Of a stretch of DNA of 64,000 nucleotides, positions 55,807-64,000 are shown in pieces. Source of the DNA: Cricetomys ansorgei (taxonomy: Eukaryota > Chordata > Mammalia > Rodentia > Nesomyidae); assembly GCA_026225945.1 (NCBI GenBank), contig JAMJFZ010001133.1, positions 15,712,001-15,776,000 on the forward strand, in the 5' to 3' direction. Each line of letters begins with the position of its first letter. The stretch's first letter is position 1. The position numbers and the translations under genes are program-made. The notes under the pieces were generated by a model. It was not told the DNA's origin. It ran no database searches and worked only from the letters and a program-made list of their open reading frames with translations.

Positions 55807-55825
55807 CCCCCCCCCCCCCCCCCCC
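55807..55825. repeat. Poly(C) run of 19
   Basis: C19 followed by GCCCCGCCC. i-motif-prone on + and G-rich on -. Confidence 0.95.
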
Positions 55826-55842
55826 GCCCCGCCCTGTTGTGC

Positions 55843-56007
55843 ACAGGAAGTCAAGACACTAATGATGTTAGCGAGGGAACAAAGGCGCCCAGCCGGGGAA
55901 GGGCCTAATTGCTGTGTCCAGCTCCCAGGCGGCCAGCCTCCAGCTGGAGGGGGCTGGGCAGGATGCTCTAAGTGTTAACACCTGGGGCCCGAGATGCTGA
56001 CTTCCTG
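55843..56007. promoter_or_regulatory. Candidate enhancer: ETS, SOX, homeobox, E-box, T-box-like motifs
   Basis: ACAGGAAGT (ETS) 55843-55851; AACAAAG (SOX) 55878-55884; TAATT 55906-55910; CAGCTG 55941-55946; perfect palindrome GTGTTAACAC (T-box-like half sites) 55972-55981; ACTTCCTG (ETS, opposite strand) 56000-56007. Il17rd belongs to the FGF synexpression group, whose members are typically driven by ETS factors, so the ETS pair is relevant. Enhancer activity is inference. Confidence 0.4.
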
Positions 56008-56013
56008 TTTTTT

Positions 56014-56044
56014 GGGGGGTGGGAGTGGGGGTGGGTGGGCAGGG
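56014..56044 (+). other. G-quadruplex-prone G-rich tract
   Basis: Six runs of three or more G (GGGGGGTGGG, GGGGGTGGGTGGGC, AGGGG) with short loops in 31 bases. Confidence 0.85.
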
Positions 56045-57849
56045 GCATGTGGGCTGGCTCCTTCACTCACAGACACAGATTCTCAGAGGCACATTTTAGG
56101 AAGCTGTATCTAAGAGATTAGATGCAAATGGTCCCATCTGGAGGCCAGGTTTTTAGTGTCACCCATGAGCATGAGGGCTGGTGGAGAACCGGAAGGCCTG
56201 AGAGTCTTACCTGCCCATCGAGACTGTGACGATGTGAACTGCTGATTTCTTACCCCCTTCTGCAGCAAATCCACTGGGAAACGGCAGATCTTTCAGAGGC
56301 AGACCCATATTGGAAGGATCATTCTAGTTTAGGGGGGTAATTCCAGTCAGAATTGTCAGGGGAAATGCTCATGGGTAAGGGTAAGAGATGAAGTTGTGAC
56401 CCAGTTGAGATCCCAGGAAGGTGGGCTTCTGGCAGGATCAGGAGTGAAGGGAGCACTCCCAGCATCCAAGTATGGATGTAGGTGCTCCTGGGATTCAGGC
56501 TACACACCTACACGGAGCAGTTCACCTTCCAGGAGTGGACATACTCAGGAGGATGCCTGGCTTCTAGTAGGTTCTCTGGATTCGTTGTGTCTGATAATGG
56601 CTTTGGATCTGGGGCTCCTAGGAGGCCTAAAGGAGCGCTGGGAACCCACTGAAATTGGTAAGTGTTTCTGTGGGAGGCTGGAATGTTAACGGCTTCCCCA
56701 AAGGTGTTCTAGAAACTCTTTTCCTTAACTATAGCAAAGTCCTCAATAACCAAAGTGTCACCCTACAGGGACATGATTAAGGCTGCCATCAGAGTCTAAT
56801 CCTGGGTCTTCCCCTGGCCCCAGTGGCAGGTGGTCTGAACACAGGCTGAGTCATTTGGATTTTTGAAGCCTGTTTCTTTCCCAGATTGAATGGGGTAGGA
56901 CTAGAGAAAGCCATGGATTTTGAAAAGGAGCATAATGTTAACTTGTGGCTTAAGGTTTTTCAGTCTAGGTCCATCACTTGGACAGACCTGATTATCTTGT
57001 TTTCTAATAGAACTATAATACTTCAGTTAGCACCAAAATGTAAGAGGGCAGACTTCTGCCCCTTCTAAATATGAGAAACCTACTTTGGAGGGAGCACGGG
57101 TGAGGGACATTCTAGGGACCTGCATAGGAAGAGACAGAGTTCCCATGGCAACGTCACAGTCTCCCATTTCTCAGGCATTTGTGCTGTAAAAGCAGAATTC
57201 CAGATGTGACACCGTACTGGAGACCCCTCCTGCCTTCAGAAACAATGTTTGAAGTGGGTACAGCTAGGCACACTGCTCCCTGTGTGGTCCTAAGGCTTTT
57301 ATTAGTAGTTAGGTTTTGAGCTGAACACTTCCTCTCAGCTTAAGCGTAACAACCATGTTTATAGCTTTGTTTTCTACTCCTGTCTAATCACTGTTTTGCC
57401 CTTTCGGGAAGAGACTTTCTTGAGCTTCTGGAGTGAAGTCTTTGTTCCTTTCACAGCCAAGTAAGAGTGAGCTCCTAGCTGATTTGCTGGTAGATATTTC
57501 AGTGGCTAGATGATTGCTTCTTCTCTGTACCCAGTGTTTACAGAAACGGGTTAATCGCTGGCTGTGTATGCTCTCCTAGCTACAGATAGCCTGCCTTTTA
57601 CCTTGAAGACGCTGGCTCTTAACATGAGGTTCTCATTTTATTTGGGGGAATGCTGTAAAGCGGAGGAAAAGGTCCGGCCCTCAGTTCCAGAGGCATGTTT
57701 TAAAGCCTGCCTTTGACATTTTCAGAACTGGAAAAAATGCAACAATCTCTGTGTGTGTATCAGCCACAGAACACACTGCTCAGATCCTTAGCAAAGTGAC
57801 TAGAGAAAGGGCTTTGTGAAAACCAAGTAAGCAGCAGAGCATTGTTCTG

Positions 57850-57993
57850 GCTTTAAAAGATTAATTAGTTTTTATTCATGTGTAGGTCTGTGTGTTTATA
57901 CACATGTGTGTACAGGTGCCCTCAAAGGCCAGAAGAGGGCATTGGATCCCCTGGAGCAAAGGCTATTAACTACTAAGTTATCTTTCCAGCCCC
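57850..57993 (-). mobile_element. B2 SINE, antisense, internally deleted
   Basis: 'gccagaagagggcattggat', 'cccctggagcaaaggctatt', 'aactactaagttatctttcc', 'agcccc'. The middle part (wherever 'gagctgccatgtgg..gctggg' should lie) is missing at about 57957. Confidence 0.85.
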
Positions 57994-57994
57994 T

Positions 57995-58160
57995 TGTTTT
58001 TATTTTTTTATTATATTTTTGTTTATCTGAGACAGGATCTTCCTTTGTGTCTCAGACTGGCTTGGAACTTACTACATGTCTTAGGCTGGCCTTGAACTCA
58101 CGGCAGTCCTCAGTCTCCGAGTGCTGAGATTATAGGCATGAATGGCATCATGCTGACCTT
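57995..58160 (-). mobile_element. B1/B4 SINE, antisense
   Basis: 'gagacaggatcttcctttgt', 'ctcagactggcttggaactt', 'aggctggccttgaactcacg', 'tgctgagattataggcatga'. Confidence 0.8.
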
Positions 58161-60334
58161 CTATTCTGTTTTTAAGCACAGAAGAAAGCCAGCTTGTGAG
58201 TGTACGTGTCTGTCTGTCTTTTTGTCTGTGTATCTGTGTGTGCTCATGCACACGCATGTGTTGATATCTCTGAACTTTATATGTTCCAGCATCAAAGCAA
58301 TGAGAAAATCTTGACATAAGGAATTTTAAAACATAAACCCCATAGAGGCTGTCATTACTCAGATATGTTATCTGAGAATCGACTTGTGTAAATGTCCTGA
58401 CACATGGTTATCTTTAGCGAATGGATTGGTGGAAGGGTGGGTGCCGGTTAGGGATAGTGAAGTGAAACCTGGATGAAAATTAGAGGCTTCAGTTTGATAA
58501 GAAGGACACATGGTAATTGGCATGTGTCTGAGTTCCATGCTAGAGCTCAGAAATAATTGTCCCTTCAGCTTTCCTTTGGGGAGCGTGAAATTAGGAACAT
58601 GTGTGTTCTGATTAGCAGCATGTCAGAGATGAATCATGATTATGGCTTTGGTCTGGTGCACAGACCACGCTTTGGACTAGTGATTTCCTACCTCCCCAAG
58701 CAAATCTCTTTAATTAGCTTAAGATCTCCAGGTCTTTGGGGGCTGATGGAGTAATTGCTAGTGGGAACCCCATGGTTCTCCCACAGAGTTGGTGTGTTCC
58801 TTGCTGGCTATCCAAGACCTTACCTCCAAAAACCAGACTGCTGGCATCCTTTGCTTCTGAAACTGGTTGGATCTATAGAGGGTGGGAGAATAGCTCCCAG
58901 GAATGTGGAGAGAATGCATCTTGAGCAGATCCAGGCGTGGGCTGGCTTTCTGATTCATTTTCCTTGTGTTTTGGACTCACCAGCATTCTCCTTAGCTTAC
59001 ATCACCTGGGGCTTCTCTGCCTTTGCTAAGTTAAAGTTTGCACTTAAGTGAGTGGGATCTGTCTTTGTTTATAAAGCCATTTGAACTAACTAGTACAGTC
59101 ACATGACCCACTCTCTGTGTGCCCCACCCCCATTTGTTGGTGTTGTTCATTTGTACATGTCTAGCCTCACAGAGTTCTCTGCAATCCTTTGCTCTCACTG
59201 TCACTCTGGAAGACCAGAGTGGAGATCACGGCTGTGGACAGTGTAGCGTAGAAGTCGGCCTTAGAGTCCGGCAGTTGCTAGGCATGCCTGTTTTTTGCTG
59301 GGCTCCCGCTCGCCCAGAACAAGATTTCAGAGGTGGCAAGCAGGTTGGGACAAGGTGGCAGAACATACTAACCAGTAAGTAAAGGAATATGTTCTGCTGA
59401 TAACTCATAGTGGGAATGTCTTCTCTGAAAAATACACGGTTCAAGTGGAAAAGAAAGACAGAGGGCAGAACCCCTACCCCAAACAAAAACAAAATCCTAT
59501 CTCAGACTTTTGAACTTGGCACATAGTCAGCCCTCAATGCCCTTGATATGTTTTCTGCCCAAATAAATAAATACATGACTAAGCCAAAAAATACATACAC
59601 AAACTTCACTTAGTGTTCCATGGTGATTTATGGGCCACTCACAGAGCTGGTCAACAGCTTTGTAAACTGTTCTCTAGGAAACAGTCCTGGGCTTTTAGCT
59701 ACTACACAATTTTGATATTTAATGAGCTGAGAATTAAAGATACTTGTTTGTTGCCTGTTATTCAAAAACCTATAAATGCCAATGCTGTGGCCTCAGGGTG
59801 CTACATTCTTGGTTAATTAACCACCCCCACTTGCTGCTCTAACTGGTCGCTTTTAATTCGTTCCAAAGGGAGCTAAGAAGCCAGGCCCCAGTGCCTGGAG
59901 CTCTGCTGTGAAATTTCCTTTGGTTGGTGCACTATAGTAGGAGCAGGGCAGAAGCAGCAAATGAGAGCAAGGTGGAGAAAACACCTTTTACCAGGAAGGA
60001 GGGGCAGGGAGATAATTCCTTAGTTCTCTAAAGGAATAGAATTCATGTTGCAGAAATCCTATACCATGGTCTAGCCATATGTTAAGAAGCAAAGGCCTGA
60101 ACACAGTAGTGGCCACGGGGCAGGATCCCTCCCCAACATGGTGCTGCTGTAGCCAACTTCCAGAGGCTGTCACAGGGTTCAAAGGTTCCCTGAGGACACT
60201 GGTGTCCCAGGGTAGCATTTTGGGTTCATCTCTGATGTTTACTTGTCATTTAGAGCACATGTGCTTTAAGGAGGGTTGTGCCTAAGTATGACACTTCCCT
60301 TTCCAAATGGTGAGGCCTAGACAGGATAACACAC
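58161..60334. other. Mostly unique intronic sequence
   Basis: Short TCTG/TGTC-rich tract at 58200-58262. No mobile element or exon recognised with confidence; frames at 58736-59051 shadow each other. Confidence 0.4.
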
Positions 60335-60544
60335 AGTAGGGTCAATAGGGTAGGGAACACGCCTAACATGCGTGAAGCCCTCCTGGGTTTGATCCCTAGT
60401 GCCCATAAACTGGCTATGGTGACAATGGCCTGTAATCCCAGCACTCGAGGTAGAGGCAGGAGGGTAAGTTCAAAGTCATCTGCACTAAATAGAGTTTGCG
60501 GTCTGCTTGGGATAGTGTAGGGACCCTGTCTCAAAAAAAAAAAA
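60335..60544 (+). mobile_element. B4A SINE
   Basis: 'ggtagggaacacgcctaaca', 'gcctgtaatcccagcactcg', 'aggtagaggcaggagggtaa', 'gtgtagggaccctgtctc', A-tail. Confidence 0.85.
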
Positions 60545-60550
60545 GCTTGA

Positions 60551-60672
60551 CCCAGGCCTGGTGGTAGTGCAGCGTACACTTTAGTCCCAGCAGTGGCGGA
60601 GGCAGAGGCCAGGTAGATCGCTATGCCAGCCCGGTTTATTTACATAACTAGTCAAGACAAAACAAAACAAAC
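60551..60672 (+). mobile_element. B1-type SINE, diverged
   Basis: 'acccaggcctggtggtagtg', 'ctttagtcccagcagtggcg', 'gaggcagaggccaggtagat', CAAAA tail. Confidence 0.75.
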
Positions 60673-60977
60673 ATGAATGCTTGCATTCACATCAGCTAAG
60701 GAACTTTCAGAAAGCTGGTCACATTCAGCGAACAGTGCGGACCCGGTGTGAAAATTTAAGAGCATTCATCCGAAAGAACTGAGATTTTTTTTACCCCTCC
60801 TCCCTTTAAAAGCCCACCTGTCCCAGCCCCACATTGTAATCCCAACCCTGGGGAAGAAGAGGCAGGAGAGCTTTCTGTCTCCCTCGTACATCTCTTGTCA
60901 CCTGTCCGAAGCTTGGGTCTCTTCTGTTTAAGGCAGGGGTCTCAGGGAGCTTCGACAGACATTACTGGGTTATGTGT

Positions 60978-61105
60978 AGGATGCAATGCTGAGCACTTGG
61001 CTTGTATCATCTTATGAGTCCTACATAGTCCTTTCCAAGGGCTTAGGTACATATGCTCTGTAGCTCAGGGATGTTCAGAGACCTGCCTAAGGCCACATAG
61101 TGAGA
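60978..61105 (+). mobile_element. MIR (ancient SINE) remnant
   Basis: 'aggatgcaatgctgagcact', 'ggcttgtatcatcttatgag', 'gttcagagacctgcctaagg', 'ccacatagtgag' follow the MIR core and 3' part. Confidence 0.7.
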
Positions 61106-61688
61106 GGGTGTTGACTTTTGATCAAGCTAAGCTCCATGCTCTTAACTCTAGAGGAGCCCAGGGAAACCCACAGAAGTCCATCTCTAGGACGACAGGACCC
61201 GAGGCCCAGCTCTGAGGGATCAGTGTTCCCTGTTGACCTGCAGCCCAATGACAGTGAGTTATTAGTTGCGGGTACAGAAAGGGAAGGCCAGACCGCACTG
61301 GCACACGCTGGTATGCTACGCTGAGATTCAGCTCGTCTATACTGCAGTTGAAACATGCATGTAGTTAGCTTCCAGTTGCTGCTCTGAAAATTACCTTGGT
61401 GCTTGTGGCATAAGATAACACAGAATTCTTATCCTGTGGTTCTGGAAGTCCGAACTCTGAAAGCAGTCTGAGATACTGAAGTCAAAGTGTTGGCAGCCCT
61501 GGCCCTGGATGCCGCAGGAGCGAATTCGTTCCTTGCCTGGCCAGCCTCTAGGGGCTGCACACATTCTTGGGCTCAGTAGCTCCTTCCTCTTCCGTCTTCA
61601 CATCGTGTATGTGAATCTTTCTCCAGCCAGTCAGCCTTCCTCTCCCTGCCTTCCTCAGTTGCATCTCCTTTCTTCTGGTTAGAACCCT
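61106..61688. other. Unique intronic sequence
   Basis: Overlapping short frames on both strands (61087-61356) are shadows. No element recognised. Confidence 0.4.
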
Positions 61689-62159
61689 TGTTAGGGCTAG
61701 CCGGGCGGACTTCTAAGAAACCACGAGACACACGAACCGCTGCTAGAGCATGAGGCTTTATTAATAACCGGTGTGCATCCGCGTCCCGCCTATCCCACGC
61801 AGGAGATGAGCATGGTGGGCCCGATTCCTTCCCCCCAGGCACTTTTATGGGGTTCAGGGGAAAGGGGTCTGGGGATGGGGGCTCGTCCAGCTCTGACTGG
61901 CCCAGAGCTCTCTATGTTAGACTAATTGGTTGGGAGTTTCGTGTGTGCGGGATCCGGGAGAGGGGGGGTGGTCAACCTGTGCCCTTTGAGACAGGGTGGC
62001 GCCCAGGAAGGAAGAATCCCTGCTGATAGGTGGTGGGGAGGAGGCTGGGGAGGCTGTTCCTGGGAAGACATCCCCCTTACCCCATACGTGACTGCTAGCT
62101 CTTCAGGTGCATTCCTAGGTTTTATATTTCTTAAATCCTTTCACCCTCACGTTGGCACA
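61689..62159 (-). mobile_element. Solo LTR (ERV1-like), antisense to Il17rd
   Basis: Read on the minus strand: U3 from about 62159, CCAAT (complement at 61925-61929), TATA-type CATAAAA (complement at 61843-61849) about 80 bases on, and AATAAAG (complement at 61756-61762) about 90 bases further, then a short U5. The + strand block begins TGTTAGG and ends GGCACA. The ordered promoter and polyadenylation signals are those of a retroviral LTR. No internal retroviral sequence adjoins, so it is a solo LTR. A target duplication was not evident, so ends are approximate. Confidence 0.75.
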
Positions 62160-62797
62160 CCGGGATAACCCAGAACACTGATCCCATCTCAGCATCCTTG
62201 ATCTTAGTTATGTTTACACAGTCCCTTCCACTAGATGTAAAATAAGCCACTATCCTTGGATGTGGGCATGTTTTGAAGCTTTTATTTCTGTCTGTCATGA
62301 AATAGAAAGGAGAACACAGTGTTCACCTAGCTAGCCTGGGCACAGTATTTCTAAGGTGCTTCCTGTGGACCCTGGAGCAGCTAGAACATTTTTGGGCGTG
62401 GGTAAGTAAGGATGGCTACGTGGAAGACCTACTGCTCACAGACTGAGGAACTTACAAGAGTATTCTTTCAAGGACTTGCAAGAGCAGGTCTTTAAAGTAC
62501 AGATAAGAGCTGGTATCCAGGGAGGTATCTTTATTTCTAAGCTCCATGGCTAGACTAGGGTAGTTCCAGGGCTTAAGGGCTCCAGCTGTCTGTGGAATTA
62601 AAATCCCCATTTCATATTTACATTCACAGAAGTGCCACACTAGTGAAATTGTAGGAACTATGATGACTATTCTCTGCAGTGAGTATATGGGGAACAAGAC
62701 CTGGGTGGTGGGAAGGGATTCGTGGGGAATGTGAAGAGAAGGGAATTCTGGGAATACTGGAGTGCCTGGATGAAACTGCAGTGTTTTATGGGGTTGC
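62160..62797. other. Unique intronic sequence
   Basis: Nothing recognised. Confidence 0.4.
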
Positions 62798-62850
62798 GTT
62801 TGTTGTTGTTGTTGGTGGTGCTGGTGCTGCTGCTGGTGCTGCTGCTGCTA
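62798..62850. repeat. (GTT)n/(GCT)n trinucleotide tract
   Basis: GTT units passing into GGT and GCT units. Confidence 0.95.
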
Positions 62851-63258
62851 GGGGGTTGAGAGCTAAGCAGTTAATGGCCATGCCAAGAATGGTACAGAAG
62901 GGTAGGACTGGGAGCGTGGGAGTGAAGGGAGGAAGGGAGGTAGATGATGGACGTGCTTGCATCACACACTGATGGCCAGAGTCTCTTGAAGTCAAGGTGT
63001 TAGTCTGATTTTTAGCTAGATACCCAGCTCTGAGGGCTAAGGGCAGGTTAGAATCCGTGGTAGTGGTAGGTGCCACACACACATTTCAGTGTCCTTAAAG
63101 CCAGCTCCCCACATCAGAAACCTTGTTTGGGGGAATTTAGGTTCTTGAGTGCACGACACAGCACACAAAGCTCCTTGTCTTGGGCTCCTTTTTACAAAGC
63201 ATTGGCCTTTGCAAGTGCCCGGTGAATGTTTGTTATAAACATGCCTCAGTAGAAATGT

Positions 63259-63273
63259 AGTGTGTGTGTGTGT

Positions 63274-63315
<42 letters not shown>
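63259..63315. repeat. (TG)n microsatellite
   Basis: About 28 TG units with one TA interruption. Confidence 0.95.
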
Positions 63316-63316
<1 letters not shown>

Positions 63317-63320
63317 GGGG

Positions 63321-63516
63321 GTGGAGATGGGGGTGGAGATGGCGCAACGGTTAAGAGCATTGGCTGCTCAGAGGTCCTGAGTTTAAATCCCAGCAACCAC
63401 ATGGTGGCTTACAACTATCTATAACGGGATCCAATGCCCTCTTCTGTCATGCACGTGTACATGAAAGCAGAACACTCATACATTAAATGAATAAATAAAA
63501 CATTTTTTAAAAAAGA
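63321..63516 (+). mobile_element. B2 SINE
   Basis: 'gggggtggagatggcgcaac', 'ggttaagagcattggctgct', 'cagcaaccacatggtggctt', 'ccaatgccctcttctgtcat', 'atgaataaataaaacatttt'. Confidence 0.95.
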
Positions 63517-64000
63517 AATGTAGTGGGAACAAACGAGAGGGGAGCAGTAACAAGGGAAAGGCCAAGCAAGTGTTGAAGTAATGCAGCTTGTCACTAGAGC
63601 TCCCTGACACCTGCTTGTAGCTGGAATGCTTTCCTCCTTGAAAAATGCTTCGACCTGGCTTCGCGGTCTTCTTCAAACCCTGTCCCAGAAGGAAGCTGCT
63701 GTACACATCCTTTAAAACAAACAAAACAAAATGATTTTAGATAGTTGAAGAGATTCAGCCCCGGCGGAGGGGAGCGGTTTTCCCTGATTGCCAGCTGAGA
63801 ACACTGATCTTGGCCTCTACACTGTTTTCTCTCTGCTGAGCTGTTTTCCTCAGCCTTATAGCCCAGTTCCCAGTCCCTCCTTAGGCTTCGTGTGCCTGTT
63901 ACACTCATTCATTCATCCTCATTCAGGTGCTGCCTTGTGGCAGTGTCTCTGCTGCTGGTTCCTTTCTTTGGCCACATATGCTTTTTTGTCATCTGAGTGG
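63517..64000. other. Unique intronic sequence to the window end
   Basis: No exon or element recognised. A (CAAAA)-type stretch lies at 63713-63730. Confidence 0.4.

Larger units (their letters stand above)
52458..57849 (+). other. 5.4-kb repeat-poor intronic block
   Basis: Largest stretch without recognised mobile elements. Contains short low-complexity tracts (poly(G) 53759-53767; poly(C) 55807-55825; G-rich 56014-56044) and the motif cluster at 55843-56007. No exon is evident; open frames at 53758-54199 and 56396-56689 have no known domain. Confidence 0.5.

Overview
This window is mammalian genomic DNA, almost certainly from a muroid rodent. It is dense in rodent-restricted SINEs (B1, B2, B3, B4/RSINE1, ID) and also holds ORR1/MT-type MaLR LTRs, long CA/GT microsatellites and a few ancient MIR, MER5 and possibly L2 relics. 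I could not fix the species. Several B1 copies share a variant right monomer (GTTACAACAGAG in place of GGCTACACAGAG) that may mark the lineage. I saw no LINE-1.

Two protein-coding loci are recognisable, both on the + strand. Bases 1-78 are the last 25 codons and stop of Hesx1, a paired-like homeobox repressor of forebrain and pituitary development, followed by a short 3'UTR. A 27-kb intergenic interval follows. It is mostly SINEs and microsatellites and includes a decayed gammaretrovirus-like provirus (about 10.4-13.3 kb) with integrase and envelope remnants. It also holds several LTR-like segments and a SOX-motif-rich unique block near 3.5 kb. At about 27.1-28.0 kb a CpG island with GC boxes carries exon 1 of Il17rd (Sef), which encodes the signal peptide and mature N terminus. 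Exon 1 ends in a canonical splice donor at 27516. I found no exon 2, so everything from 27516 to 64000 is read as intron 1. Hesx1 followed by Il17rd in tandem matches the known mammalian arrangement.

Intron 1 is less uniform than the intergenic part. SINE clusters (29.5-31.5, 37.6-38.1, 42-45.4, 49-52.5, 57.8-58.2, 60.3-60.7, 63.3 kb) alternate with long repeat-poor blocks (31.6-34.9, 38.5-40.6, 46.1-49.1, 52.5-57.8 kb). These blocks are the best places for regulatory DNA. The two strongest candidates are an AT-rich stretch at 34481-34680 with 11 CpGs in 200 bp, and a cluster of ETS, SOX, homeobox, E-box and T-box-like motifs at 55843-56007. Il17rd is an FGF-induced feedback inhibitor of FGF/RAS-MAPK signalling, so ETS-bearing elements in its first intron are plausible FGF-responsive enhancers; this is inference. 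An antisense LTR with CCAAT, TATA and polyadenylation signals in order lies at about 61.7-62.2 kb.

I see no bacterial-type system, CRISPR array, rRNA or functional tRNA gene, and no convincing new protein-coding gene. Most open frames in the window are chance frames through SINEs, microsatellites or the CpG island.
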